From: Cruorifilaria tuberocauda
Lineage: Eukaryota > Nematoda > Chromadorea > Rhabditida > Onchocercidae
DNA length: 64,000 nucleotides
Direction: 5' to 3'
Assembly: GCA_013365365.1 (NCBI GenBank)
Contig: JABVXU010000082.1
Span: 62,001 to 126,000, forward strand
Shown in pieces: positions 1 through 13,700 of the stretch. Position 1 is the stretch's first letter, and each line of letters starts with the position of its first letter. Made by a program: the position numbers and the translations under genes. Below the pieces are notes generated by a model. The model saw only the letters and a program-made list of their open reading frames with translations. It had not been told where the DNA came from and did not search any database.

Positions 1-67
1 TCATCAAACAATTTTATTTGATGATAGCAATGCTTCAAAATTGATCCAATATGTTTTCTTTTAACAG

Positions 68-126
68 GTAAGCAAGAAAAACCATTTGTATTAATCGATC
101 CGCTAGTTATGCCACAGGTAAACTAA
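68..126 (+). CDS. Candidate 3'-terminal exon of an unrecognised gene cut by the left edge
   Basis: A pyrimidine-rich tract ending in AACAG precedes an open stretch that reads KQEKPFVLIDPLVMPQVN and then TAA. The composition looks coding, but it is only 19 codons and no family is recognised. An internal GT after CCACAG could make it an internal exon instead. The rest of the gene would lie to the left of the window. It would be convergent with the candidate minus exon at 304-441. Confidence 0.25.
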
Positions 127-303
127 GCACTGCGACGGGCATTTCATTTCCGGTAAGAATGATTATTCGAATTAAAAATGATAAAATTGTTAGTGATATT
201 CATATCAATTCTTCAACAACAACATCTCTGCTGCATATGAACCAAAGGAACCCATAAAATAGCTCAGTGTTAGAAAATAGTTTAATCTGAATTTGATATG
301 AAA

Positions 304-441
304 TCATATTGAAATTACCCGGAATCCTCGAAATGCATCTCGAAATTCGCGTAAACGATTGCGAAGAGAAAAAGGATGCTGTGCAGAGGATCCAAGTTCT
401 GCACCGAAGTCAAAATCGCTTTTAAACGGAGACTCAAACAT
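304..441 (-). CDS. Candidate terminal exon of an unrecognised minus-strand gene
   Basis: On the minus strand a good acceptor (TTGTTTCAG) is followed by 45 codons beginning MFESPFKSDFDFGAEL and ending RDAFRGFRVISI before TGA. The residue mix (basic, aromatic, few Leu or Ile runs) is unlike the noise ORFs around it. A GT directly after the codons for GFR could also serve as a donor. The upstream exons were not found in the following 4 kb, and the family is not recognised. Confidence 0.33.
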   Translation of the reverse strand: MFESPFKSDFDFGAELGSSAQHPFSLRNRLREFRDAFRGFRVISI

Positions 442-3400
442 CTGAAACAAGTAAAGATAATAGATAAAGAATGTTCAAATTTCATTCCAATATGCGCTGC
501 AGACAATAAATATACTGAATATTAAGCTCGTCAGCTATCCCACAACTCCTTATCTCACCACTCTTCTTGTAACTAACTAAATGCTTTCAATTTTCTCGGA
601 TACTATTAAACAATGCGCAACACTGACAGTAAGAGAAAATTTTGAAGAGGAGAAACAAGAATATCGAAATTCGTTCAGCAGTCACAGAATTATTTATTAA
701 ATATGTTTGCTACTGTTCCTTTAATTAGTGTTGATTAATGGTAGTCAAGACGGTTTGAGCGCTTGATATGCAAACGAACGAAACGAGCACTTACTCCAGA
801 TCATACTGTTCTAGGTTCTGGATAGGTGTAAGTTCAAGGATCTTCGCTACTTATCCACTTTTCAGAATCAGTTCATTGATCGTTTCTAATTCATCAGATA
901 CAGTTCAATCATTGTTGTGGGTAAGCCCACTACAGGCTACAACACATTACACATCACATCATATCACACCAGCTCATTCCTATTGTGGTGACGGTGTCAC
1001 TGATCGCATTCATTTTGCGAAAAACATTTAGCTCTATTAGAAAGATGTAAATGTCAGATGATTTTTCGAATGTACTTTTAGCATATCATCAGCCCCACAG
1101 TCACAAATTCCGATAATATCAAAATTAACTCTGGGACTGGGACTGGAAAATTTCTACATTATTCTCTTAACAGTCAATGAGGAAAACTCAAGTGGTATTA
1201 TACTTCCACTTTCCAACCATAACTTTGTAACAGACAACGAAAATCCTTATAAATGACCAGAACAGAAGAACACAATACTGAAATGATCGAATCAATACTG
1301 TACAACAAAAACTCTTGTATGAAGAAATAACGACAACTGTTCTGAGTGCTATTTTAAGATGAAAGCATTCAGCTGAAAAGAAACTTTGATGCAATAGGTG
1401 CTGAAGGGAGGTATAACAAGCAGTGACAAGTCATTATTCATCACTGATCATACGAGGTGAGAGAGAATGTAAAAAAGTAGAACGAAAGTGAAAATAATTT
1501 CATCTGTTGTAAAGGTAGGAAGAAAGTACGTAGAGGATGAATGATTGCCAAGAACCAAATAAAATTTCTATTCTTTCATCATTGGAGGAGTAGTTGTCTC
1601 CAATTTATTGCATCACGTAATAGTCTCACACGTGATCCCGTAGTATCAACTGCTCCCTTATCACTTCAGTAATTCTAAGTCAAGTAATAAATGATTTAGC
1701 TGAAAGAAAAGTAACAATAGTAGTGGTACGTCACGTCACGTAAGTGGTCAAGCACCATTTCACATTTTGCCACTGATTAGGGATGTTTAACCAGAGGGCG
1801 ATAGAAGTATAATTTGTATCGCAGAGAGAGACATGCATTTCTACAGCAGCTGGTTACCGAAAAAACAAAATGATAGAAGAGAAGCAGCTGTTGGACTAGA
1901 CGATTCCTTCACTGATTTGAAGAAGAGGTTTTTGTTCTATGGATTAGAATTGTAAAAAGGGTAGAAGAGATTTTACTGAATACAAGTTGTTAGCATAGAA
2001 AATCACGAGAGATACTGTTATCCCCCACCCCACCTCATTACAAACGATCAAATATTAGTAGAAAAATAGTAAAGTGAACGAGATGAGGAGATACAGATGA
2101 CAGGATAAGATTGTTCATCTGATGGATCACTTTCCATGTAATAAATACTGACTAGAAACTGGTACGAAATAGGAGAGCTGGAAGAATGAAAGATTTAAAA
2201 AATACACTGTTCGCGCATAAAATTCGAAGAATTTCACCAACTGCAAGTGAGAAATAGCACAGAAGAATGCATTTGAAATTATCCTGTAATCACTGACAGA
2301 TGGGAAAAACAAAATTTACTAATCAGGAAGAAGCTCTATTATGAATCCCGAATGGATAGGACAAGAAAATACTTGGCCCTCCAGATAATCTTGATGAACG
2401 ACATTCCGAAGAATTCAATGTGTAGGATTAGTGATACAGGAGGAATAGCTAAGCGGAAAACGGCGTAATAGCGATTTCTCTTATGCTTGATATGATCGGC
2501 AGCGATATGCGTTTTTGTCGGCACAAATACTTAAGACTTCATCAACTGCAGTGTTGCCGTTACTATTGCTATTGTTGGAGTGGATACTTGTACTTACCAG
2601 GTTACGAACGTTTAGGAAAAAGTCAAAAGAATGGTGATCGAGAAGAACCGGAACAAGAAGAAAATTCAATGGGGTGGAGAGAATCAATCAGGCGTGAGAG
2701 GAAATTTGTTGCTGAAGAATCAGAGCATCAAGTAAGATTTCTTAACATCACTACAACATTATTTGACGAAAGAAATGGAGGAGCGCTGCTAGTGCAATCA
2801 GCTCTGCCAATACGGTTCTGGAGAAAAGATCTGGTATTGAAGGTTGTGAAGTCATTCTGCGTCATAGGCAGGAGTAATCTGCACCACCCAAAAAGTTCAA
2901 TTTCAGGTTGAAATCAGGTTTTCAACTGGAATTAGCTCAATTATTGCCACTTTCATGGTCAATCGATCCTCTTCACTATTCAACAAGAAAAAGCAACAGG
3001 TAGAGCCAACATTTCCTCGAATTATCATTGTATAATTCTGCAAAGGGAATACAGAGAATGAGGAAGCAGTGGCAAAGTGATTCAAGCAGACATGCCATTT
3101 GTCGCACTTCATTGCTTCAAATTTTAGCGGCAATACTTCTGCAACTTTTGCTTTTCATTTTTTGCACAAGAAAAAAGAGAATTTGATGAGTCAGCAGCCA
3201 TTTTATTTGGAAATGATGATGATGCAGAGAACTATTGTAGATCTGTACATATACTATAGTCTTCTATACGTATCAGACGGTATAATTGAACAGATGAAAT
3301 CCTAGCAGAGCACTCGAAAGTGATAGCAATACAAAATGACAGTGCTGTGCAAATGATAATTCATCCCAGTATCATCTGTCACTGCACGGATCTTCAGATA

Positions 3401-4723
3401 ATCTATGCGTTCATTTCTTAGTCTTCTTAAACTGAAATTATTTATATGAAAAGATTTCATCATACAATATAAATAAAATACAATCAGGTTGCGTTCGGAT
3501 AAAGTACAACAAGGAGTGGATAACGATAACGAAAGTGTCGGAATGAAGAAATCCAGAGATAAAGGTACAAGTATGAAAAGAAACAATGAAAGCACACAAA
3601 TAGACAAATTAAATTGGATAATGCAACATTTCACAATGGTCTAGATTCAGACGGAGAGGAATGTTAAGATTTTCTGAGAAAAAAACGCACACATATAGCT
3701 GCTGGCGAGAAGCTGGCTAAACCGGTAAAGGTTAGATTGGAATATAATACTGTGTGGTGATAAAACATCGGAAAGTCCAGATGCGAATACAGTGCTTAAA
3801 CCTATGTCTGAAAGTTGGATATGTCTCTCCGCTTTACAGGTCTCTTATCTCCTTCTGCAATGGAGTTAGTATCAAAAACCTTGTCATGCAAGCGACAAAA
3901 AAGCTTTGTTATCGCATAAACGTGGGAGGATTTTATGATCGCAGGAATCCAATTCCCATTTCTACGAACTAAAATCTTTTCTAGTCAATCAAACGCAAAT
4001 TTAGTTTTTAAACCTTAATGAACACCACTACTCAAGTTCAAAAATAAAAAATTTTTGCCAAACCTTAATGACCTGATTGACCGTCATTCAGTTCAATGCT
4101 AAGTAATATCTCAAAAATGATTTGATACAATGTAATTATTCCAGCCCGCCCCAAAGTGGAGCTCACTCCATAGTAATCTAACAAATCTTCCATCCCTTTA
4201 CAAAACAGAGATAGAATTTCGAACTGTACGGTCCCTCTGATGCTTTCGATTTATTAAATGAAAGTGCTAACATCACTGCACTATCAGTGTATCATCCCAC
4301 TGGTAACATTTCAATTTTAATACACAAATTTTTGTACAGGAACAAATTAATGTGATATATTTAATGCTAAAGATTTTGCACAAATGCGAGAGTTATTTAT
4401 AAAATATTAAAGAATTAAAATCAAATAGCAAGATTATCACCGTGAACCTAACAATGCAGATGGCTTGAAGAAGCAGTAACTCATCGCCTTATAAGTTTCA
4501 TTGCAATAACTCAATGAAAAAATTTTTGCACAAGATATCACAGTAGGACAGAATAAAAGTGTTCTACCGGATAGCAGGTAGAAACAAACGGTTGAAGACT
4601 CTTTTGACGTAGCAGCATTCACCTAACCCGAATTCGTCGATTCCCAGAACTGACAATTAACCGCTCTGTCATTTCTTTCTAAAATACTCATTTATGTACA
4701 AAAATCATGTGAAAATTTGAAAA
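442..4723. other. Non-coding or unresolved stretch
   Basis: I see no recognisable exon series here. Several open frames over 100 codons exist (2483-2911 plus, 3302-3634 minus), but none has family motifs or is flanked by a coherent exon chain. Some of this may be introns or upstream sequence of the candidate minus gene at 304-441, and 3' sequence of the MOB3 gene. Confidence 0.5.
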
Positions 4724-6245
4724 TTAATGCTGATATAACTTGAATCGGACATTTCTAATCCGTTCTCTGAAGCATATAAAAGAAAAACTTGCCAGCGCAT
4801 CCAACTCACGTGATGAAACCATCTGATGTTCAGTGATAAAGTAGTAAAAATGTTTGTATAAAGTGTTTGCATGAGGTTCCTAAAAGCATTTCTTAAATGA
4901 TCTTTTCGTGGAATATTACTGTCATTCAATTACTATCAGACGTTTACACTATAAATTAATTCCAGTAAATCAAGGAACTTACAGCTCCTAGTTGTGATAA
5001 ACGATCGAAATGATGTATATAGATGTGAACGAAAACTCGGAATAATCTTGTCAATATCTTTTTACACGTTTGCCGAAAGTCTCTTGGGAACGGGACCTCT
5101 GTAAAATGCGAATTATTTGAGTCTAATCATCATAAAAAACCAAGACGGTGCCAACTAAAGCCAAATTGAATATATCCACCCAAACTCTACAACATCTCGA
5201 TCAAATCTATGCTTTTTGTCAGTAAAAACTAGTACCTGTATTAGAAGGGAAGATAGTTTCATTATTTATCCGTATCTCAATCCAATCCATTAAAAGAAAT
5301 ATGTATTCAGGCGCAGGTAATCTTGTTGGTTTTTTATAACTGGCCCCATCCTGCCAAAGATATTCATATCTGCAAAGGGAAAAATTATTATGAAAAAAGT
5401 AAGAGAAAATATAAAACGAATCCACGACTTAATTCCATGATGACATGTCAAACGTCAACTTTCATAGTGTTCCATTTCAAACTTCAAGTGTACTGCAAAG
5501 ATAAAAATTCTAAATGCTGCAACAGCATAGGTTCTTTTTAACTGCTAATATCTATAAATATAAAAATCGATCAAATTTCCTTTTATAAAAGCAGAAATCA
5601 ACTTGCCGAGGTCCACCACTCATTGTGGGACAAGATTTTGTGGTACAAACATCTGATATTATTCCATATAGAAGATTTATTCGATTAAAAAAATCCACTG
5701 CTGCAACTTATTCATACCATCAATTAAAATTAATTATGACCATAATGCTCAATTATGAAGAGTAAACTTACTGTGAACAGCCAACCAGTCTTCGAAGTTT
5801 TCGTTAGGTGGCAACCGAACAGCTGTTTTCAAATCTAAACCCGAATGCAGCGTAGCTTGAGCCTGCTTATGCAGATTATATCGTAACGTTCCAACTGGAA
5901 ATTTTTTTTTCGGCCGAAACGTCTGCAATTGCAATTTACCAAAAAATGGTGAGTTCAAAGAATCATATTGAAACTACGTCTATCCTAGCAGATTTGCTGT
6001 TCGTTTTCCAGCACAACTCACACAACCTAGTCAATTGCTACTCTAACAATAACTTATTTCGCCAGTGATTTTGTCTTCACTTCCCTGAGAAAAGCACCCA
6101 GTCCTTAACACTAAACATTAAATTGAATATAATTATCCGATGATTACATCATAAAAGCAACTCGACACGAGCGCAATTCATGAAAATTTTGGCATGGACG
6201 AACCTTATCCTTATTCATCTGCAAAAAATCCAGGAAACTCGCCAT
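4724..6245 (-). CDS. MOB3-type MOB kinase activator
   Basis: Six exons (6204-6245, 5772-5922, 5607-5700, 5236-5369, 4983-5098, 4724-4879) join in phase to about 230 aa; vertebrate MOB3 is about 217. The start [14 protein letters not shown] is followed by [15 protein letters not shown], then [43 protein letters not shown] and [15 protein letters not shown], all MOB hallmarks. The family zinc ligands are visible: the C-x4-C in DVCTTKSC, and histidines in the HHFDRL and HANTLYKH segments. MOBs are small adaptors that bind NDR/LATS or MST-type kinases; the MOB3 subgroup is the closest match by eye. The intron at 5370-5606 uses a GC donor (TCG/gcaagt), which is needed to join GGPR to YEYLWQ. The acceptor of exon 3 could be 5700 or 5697. 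The last 25 residues after SRELDAL diverge from known MOB3 ends, so the final exon may be mis-modelled. Confidence 0.92.
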
Positions 6246-7002
6246 AATGGCTAGTTACCATGAAATCGCGTAGCTGCTTGTTTTGTCACCAAGTCCAATA
6301 AAAATTCATCAATTTAATCTATGAAAAGAAATATATGAAAGTGTGAGAGTATTCTTCCAAAATGTTTCGCTTGGAAGTTTTCCTCAACGTTGATAATTGA
6401 TAAAATAAAACTTTCTCATTTGCAAATTTCGCTATGTCGTAAAATACATAAAATGCATGTTGTACATGGTAATGTACGAAGATATATATGAGAATTCCTC
6501 CAAAACATTTGCCATTTAGATCTAAGCTCTTCGAGTTTTCGAGAATAAAGCATCTAGTGTCCCTATTCACTTAACCTCAATAGTAGCTAATTCAAAAGTC
6601 TTAATTTCATACTACAAAGATAGCAACAAACAGCAGACGACTATAACTTCCATTTCTACAGCAGCACATCATTCTTTATGAGAAAGTTCAAAGGAAAGAA
6701 ATACTTCTTTTAAGGAGATTTTCAATGTGTCCAGATAACAAGTAAATAGCGTTATAAGTGCATTACCATCCGCATATATCCTGCTAAACACCAGAAAATA
6801 AACACCAGTTTTAGTTCCAGAAAATGTCTAGCTCGACATATTTATCAACGTGGTGAATCATTTTAATGTCGATACTTTCAATTCTCTGTAATCACAGTGA
6901 GAGAGCAAGACGAATTATTCATCAAGATCGCGTTTCGATTCGCTCCCATATGAACGGGAATATACACACATCCAAATATATATGAATGAAGTTTTTCAAT
7001 TA

Positions 7003-7030
7003 ATCAGTTGATCAGTTGATCAGTTGATCA
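7003..7030. repeat. Short tandem repeat, 3.5 copies of ATCAGTTG
   Basis: Perfect direct repeats of an 8-base unit read straight from the sequence, located between the MOB3 and ZIP13 genes. No function is implied. Confidence 0.9.
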
Positions 7031-7606
7031 TCCTTATTCATCCGTTTTGTCTTTCTTACCTATCTCTCTTATTTCCACCAAATTATCGTCCCGTTTACTC
7101 TTTTTTAAATGAAACTGATTTCCACCGATCTTTTTTAAAATCCCTTCCAAAAGACAATCCCTATTCTTCCAACCTACCAGCCAGCCACCACGCTTCCTAA
7201 CCCGACCTGCAACTGACAATCAGACTGCATCCTAACGAGGATCGGAATGCAATTAGTAGTCCACTCGTCTTGTTCCCGCATGTTAGATAACCGGGAAATA
7301 GTTCCGACTTCAAGACACATTTTCTAGATGTGAAAAAGTATTCGTAGATCGTTGTGATGTGTTGTTACCTGTATTGGAAGACGCATCCTTTGAATTCTTA
7401 AAATAATTCATCGTTAATTTGTTCATTTGACTAAATAGAGAATGAAATTATGATAAGATGTATTCGCGCATCTCACCAATATTGGGTACATAAATAGTGC
7501 AATCATTTTCCAACTTCCTTACAGCTATGTCTAAAGAATTCATCCACTTGCAATTGCTTTGTGTTGAATAATCCGTGATTCATGTCAAAAAACTGAATTC
7601 TATTAG

Positions 7607-7612
7607 TTTATT
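7607..7612 (-). terminator. Candidate polyadenylation signal of the ZIP13 gene
   Basis: AATAAA on the minus strand, 214 bases past the ZIP13 stop codon. The distance suits a nematode 3' UTR. The motif is common in AT-rich DNA, so support is moderate. Confidence 0.45.
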
Positions 7613-7825
7613 ATACTGGAAGAAAATCAACCATTACAAGAAATAAGAATAGGTAGTGAGATGCAAAGTTATTAATGCATCGTTAGCTGGAGGAAACAAC
7701 AATCGACCATTTAGCACTGGGCAGACTTTTAAGGCTTTTTAGTGAAACTGCCTGAAGACAGAGCACCCTTTGCAAAAATATCGTAAGTAGATATGCTGAA
7801 CAAAGCGTAAGATTCCTGAACAATA

Positions 7826-10741
7826 CTAGTCGAAACGAAATTGATTCAATGTGCCCATCAGTATAATACCAATCAAAAAACATATCCACTGCAAAACATT
7901 TTGCCTGAAACTGCGCCAAATGATAATAATAAAGAATAACAAATGGTTACTTTGCTAACATCTACATTTAACTGGAGCTATCATTCTATAAATAAACAGC
8001 TGTATCACAAGAATATGGTTATTTCAGTGGTGAATTGTAATACCTTGAATCAGTTTCCTTCATCAGTTCGGGTAGTATTTGGGTAAGGGCAATATTGATA
8101 AAACCACCGGCGGTAAATGGCAGAATGTTCTGAGATGTTCCACTCGTAGCACATTCAGTATGTAAAAATAATGCTGCCCATGCTCCCAGAGCACCACCAA
8201 TTGCGGTTAACAACTGCAAATGCGTCTTTTTCATGCTTTCATCACACATTACTCTTTTAAAGAATTCCAAGTTATTTTCAAAATACTTGAAAGAAACCTG
8301 AGCTTGTACAGCAGACCATCTGTTGAAATCAGCACGAAGTAAGATGGCAAAATCGGTAATTTCATGAGGCAACTCATGGATAACTATTGAGAATGTTGTC
8401 AATAGTCCAAGCTGTAGACAAAATCACTTTTACAAATCTAATAGTCAAAGTGATAGATTTAGGAAGAAAATTTACTTAACATAACAATTTGACCATAGTT
8501 ATGAACTCCTTCTATGGATAGATTATTCCATTATCGCAGAGATTAACTGCATTATTAACACGGAAGAATATCGATAAAATACAACAATAGCAATATACAG
8601 GAAATTTTAGTCGATATTATAGCATTCCCCTGTCTATACGAATAATTATCTAAGTTTTTTAATTTTTTGTATCTTTGTCACATCTATCAAATGAACTTCT
8701 TTCATATTTTTATAAATGAATGTAACGTGTTTTACAAAATCAGTGAAAGAAAGTTATGAGAAGTTCTGAAAAAATTCAAGGACAACCTTCGTATTCATTA
8801 GAAATGAACCACCAACAGCCAGTCCATGAGTGAAATTATCCACAAAATTAGCAATAAGATTTAATATGGCACACATCTGTAACAATTTAAGCGATAACTT
8901 ACTTTAATGTTGATCTAAGAAAGAGCTGACAGCTGGCTTTTGAAGACAAAAACTAAAAACTACCATTATCTAAAATCGTTCTTAATAAGAGGTTTCATTA
9001 CTTCATAAGCTAATCACTTGGATCATGGCATCATTCATTATTTTGCTTCATTGATAAAATATTGCTGCTGAATGAATTTGTTAGCTTAAATTTCTAGAAT
9101 TCTTAAATAAATATTCTCCAGATTACACGCTGACGAAGTCAAATAACTTACTCTACGTTGACTGAATTCACTTGTCAAACAGAGCTTCTCCAGCATGAAG
9201 CACAACAAAACACCTCCTGTTGTCCAAACACCTGCTGTCAATCTATCCACTATAATACAATAATAATTATATTATTACATATATCACTGCCGTAATGAAC
9301 AAAAGTAGAAGTAACCTTGAGTATCTGCCCAAACAGTTGGAAGTAAATGAAGGAAGACATCACCAATTAGGCTTCCAACAGCAAAACTCAGCAACAGACA
9401 CAAGCTTTGGTGACCATCTAAAAAATACACAATCAGGGCCAACAAAAAGCGAAAATTTTGTAAGGATATCCTAAAGAAATGCTTACCGACTTTCGGCATG
9501 ATTCAGATTCTTTTTCAATTTATGTGCATTAATAATTTAGAAAACGCTCATTTTTGTTGGATTTGAGAGAGGTTCGAAATTGAATTTGTCTAGAAATGGG
9601 AAGGATATTTGGGAAAGAACTAGACGAACTTACAATTTGATTGTAGAAACTCAGTAAAATCATTTGGTAAAAGAAATGCAGGAAGAACGCCGCATGCAAC
9701 GATGCAAGTGCAACCAAGCGCTGTCCACAAGCAAGCTTTCCACCAAACCAATTCTTTACCATCTTTTTTAGCCACTTCTTGCAGAAGTTTCCTTTCTTCT
9801 TGAAGTTCTTCTGCATATCTATAAATTAATTAGAAAAAAATAAATCATGCAAAAGTATTGAGAAGGAAAGTCTCTTTCTTACTCAGATCTGGGTTATGGG
9901 TTACTGTTCTAGAACTATTGCTTACATGAGTTTAGACAGTGGAGATCGTTAATTTTTATTCATACTTATTAGCAGTCAATATTGAAGGATGAGAGGGATG
10001 CTGCAGCTGTGCAGTCCATACAGTCAGACATAAAATTAATTAATCAGCAGCTGAGAAAACCTTGCAACTCTCCATAGTTTCACTAATGATGTTGTACTGC
10101 CATTCTTGAAATTGAAAACAATTACTTTTGTCCAAACCGTTTCGAAAAAGCAACAATACGTCCATCTGGATCAATCAATGTATCGGGTGGTATCTTACTG
10201 CGAGTGTCTAGACTTTCATCAGTTTTTTCGAAAGCAGTAAGAAGCATTTTTGACAATACATCATCATCACCAAATTCGGGTGCTGGAAGCTGATCCAACT
10301 CTGAAAGATAAATACTACCAGGAATTTAACAATCAAACGATTAAGTCAATTTATTTGGAAAAATTTCTGTTAACAGGAGCATTAGTGTTGTCTTTAACAA
10401 ATATCACTCTACTGATTCATATTGGCAATCATGAAATGAATGAAAAAGTCATCCTTTTTGCTTTCTGCTCAAAGAATTTCACCTCTATCAAAAGAAAATG
10501 TTTAGACATGCTAAACAAGGGAATTATAAACATCAGTTTCTAAATCTAAAATTTTATCCGGCGATTGCAACTGATATATATATATATAATTTTTCATAAT
10601 AATCTTTCACATCATGTAAATAATCAAATAAGGAAGAAATGAATTACGCTGCTCGAGAAATACTTGCTGAGCAGTGATGGGCCACAATAATAGAGTGGTG
10701 GATAATAACAGTTGTAGAATTGATTGATTTGGCGTACCCAT
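7826..10741 (-). CDS. ZIP-family zinc transporter, ZIP13 (SLC39A13) type
   Basis: Nine exons (10648-10741, 10126-10300, 9634-9818, 9316-9417, 9152-9249, 8787-8876, 8298-8411, 8044-8213, 7826-7910) join in phase to 370 aa; human ZIP13 is about the same length. The N-terminus has a hydrophobic signal-like stretch (LLLSTTLLLWPITA). A polar, Glu/Lys-rich region then leads to the first membrane helices. Family motifs in order are HLLPTVWAD, the TM4 metal site DNFTHGLAVGGSF, and the TM5 site HELPHEITDFAILLRADF. The stretch ADFNRWSAVQAQ is characteristic of ZIP13 rather than ZIP7. ZIP proteins of this branch move zinc from secretory-pathway vesicles to the cytosol; localisation here is inferred. The usual HExPHExGD reads HELPHEITD, with Thr for Gly. 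A 31-codon insertion in the open frame after the TM5 motif is an intron (8214-8297). Confidence 0.93.
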
Positions 10742-13700
10742 TTAAATTTTATTTGACCTTTTATCGTACTGCATGCAACTATCTATTTTTTCCACTATAT
10801 TACTGAAAGAAGTTTATACAATGTGTTGTACAATCGTCTTGATAGAGGCGCGACAAGTTTGTTAACCAAATGGTGGGAAGGTAGCAAGGTTTTGATTATA
10901 TTTACAATGGAAAATTAGTAGTCCTTAAATTACTTCCCTATATCACTGATTGCTGTGATAGAATATCCCTGGAACATTTCTTCCAGAAAATCGTAGTAAC
11001 ATTGCATATATCGGGAAGTTCAGTGAATTATGATGAGTTGAAGCTTGAAAGTGAACGGCAGGAAGAAGGGGAAATTGTACGGAACGTGGAATGATGGATT
11101 AGAGGAAGGTAAGATCGATGTATTACAGGAACTAAGAATAGAATGGACGAATAAGAGGTTGCTTGAGGTGATCGAAAGGAAGGATCAATTAGAACAGAAG
11201 GAGGGGAAGAATGAAAAATCACAGAGAATGTTTGTGAAGAGCAGTTCTAGAAGCAGGTGTCTTCACAGAAAACTGGTCTCATTCCAAACTGCAAACAGGT
11301 TGTTCAGGTTTTTTGAAGTTGGTGAAAAAGAGTGCACATTGCAGTACCACTTCATTTCACTTTAATTTAAATCTGAACCAATACTACTTTCTCTCTGTCT
11401 CTCCTTTTCTCTCTCTCTCTCTCTCTTTCTCTCTCTCCAAAAATGCATCCATTTCTGCATACATATTGCGCATGTTTTATATTCATACACGTATTTGTTG
11501 ATAAATGTATTTCTGATTGCACCATCGCTGCATCCGTAATGAAACGTAATGGGGAGATCTCAAACTAGCACTTCGTATTGTTCCCACCATAATTCATGCT
11601 AAAAGTGAAGTGAATGAACACTGAGCGAAGATGCTTGTGAGCATGCTGGAACAGATTAGCTGCAGTAATTTTCTTCAATTCAGTTTTCAAGGTAAACTAG
11701 TCTCGTGATATATAATGTGGGTTCATCTTACCAGCCGTTTCTGGTAATGTGACCAATCTACCCTAGAGTATTCTTGAAGAGGCCAAAACTAAGAAACAAA
11801 GAAAAATAACAAAACGTTGCATTATGATAAACATCGGTGTGTTTGAAACAGGGAAGGACAAAAGAAAGCGTAAGGCATTTTTCGATATCAAGGCCTCCAA
11901 AGTTGCAAATCACGGAACCGTCATGTATCATGAAGATGGAAATGCTACCGGTGTAAGTGCCTGTCCCTTCAGAGTTTAGGGCAATGTTGTCTCCCAGTAA
12001 TTATGGAAAAAAGAACCCGCAGGGGGATAGCAAGTAATAGCAGCATAACGACTAGATATTTCTTTATCTCTTTTTTTCACATAATCGACTTCTTTCACAA
12101 AGTGACAATCGAAGATGAGAATTCCCGTCAGATTTGGCGAACGATTGATTCTTTTCTCAGCGGATCTCCTTATTGGTATACTAAATGAAAAGCAAAATTT
12201 TTTGTCGACGGGGAATTTTAGGGATCAATTACAATTTTCCATATGCTACAATGCCACTGTCCTAGTAGAGATTCCAACAAAAGTATGTAATGGGTCATAT
12301 CAAGTAAGTGACAATCTTTCTAGCATTTGAAACATTTTTTGTCAAATATTCGTCAACTGACTACTTAAAAAACAGTACTTGAAAGTGAAAATAATGTTTA
12401 CACGCGGTTGCATAAGCAGATGATATATAATCTGTTAGAGATAGGGCATATTTGTACTTACCTGAAACATATAGTACAATTGAGGATGGAGTGGAGAAGC
12501 GGTATACGAAGCTGCACCGCTCAGTCCTCAAATTTTCAACAGATCCTTCAGAGATTTTTCAAATCTATCTAAAATCAGGTTTTAGTTCCTTATTCGAGTA
12601 CTTTTTAGTATTAATAAATTGTCCCGAATTAAATCTTAGCAATTACTGATTCTGCGATGAGAAAGCTTTCTTTAACAAACCCATCCTTATACTTATTCGG
12701 AAGTTATCTGGAATGAGTTAAACGCAGTAGTGAAGGATGTACTTTAGAAATGGATTTGTTCCGCTCATTTCTTTTCTCAACTTTCTATCAGTTAGAGATG
12801 GCGAACGTCGGTGCTACGTACTGCTAAGTTAGAAGGTAATCTAAAATAACAAATGCGTATTAAACATGAAGAAAGATGAATATTGTGAACAATGCGGATC
12901 AGAAACTAATATACAGGAAGAATGTAGGGAGAGTGGTGCAGTGGGACGTAGTTGAATGGAATATAGAAGAAAGGAAGGATAGGATAAAGGTGGCAGATAA
13001 AAGTGCTAAGATAAAAAGAGACGATAAGCTCGCTGACTTGATATGATGATGATAGGTATGTGAGATATGAACAGAAATGTTGGGAAAGGAGAACATGAAA
13101 CGTTATAATTTGAAGTTTGAGATAGAGAAGTGCAACGAACAGCGGTTATTTCGGATGGTGGAACATAGGAAAAAGGAAAAGAGAAAAATATTAAGGGAAA
13201 GTATAGATGCTAAACACCTTGCTATATATATCTGTTTAAAGTAACGGTAGAAATCCGAAGTCACGGAGTAGCGTTCACTTCAGTTAAGCCAGCATTATGT
13301 GTGCTTTAGTATATCAACCATCTCTCTTCCCAGCGCAACATATCTTCTTCCCATGTCCATCATCTATTCTTTCCATTCTCGCTTGGTAGACACAGATATT
13401 TGCAAAAAGTTCAGTTTGCCAAGGTCATTCTACACCCCGATGCAATCTTCTTGGACCATTCAAAGTTAACATTTAACAAGCCAAGCTCGATCAGAAAGAA
13501 TCGACTAAAACTATCATTGAATTAAATCGGAAATTGTGCTACGATGTCTACATTGATACCCATCTGGTTCAGTTTTGTCAAATCTCATCGGATCATCTCA
13601 CCAAACTGTTATCACCTGATTTTAATATAAAAGATATTTTGGGAAAGAGGAGACTTTTCGCAAAAGTCATATACTAGACCTAACTACTGCGATGATATCG

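Larger units (their letters stand above)
6246..7825. other. Intergenic region between the MOB3 and ZIP13 genes
   Basis: No coding signal was seen. The stretch holds the putative promoter of the MOB3 gene (minus) and the 3' end of the ZIP13 gene. It contains a 3.5-copy tandem repeat of the 8-mer ATCAGTTG at 7003-7030. Confidence 0.6.

Noticed and set aside
2483..2911. 142-codon open frame on the plus strand
   Set aside because: It overlaps another frame on the opposite strand, lacks family motifs, and no adjoining exons were found. It is probably chance.
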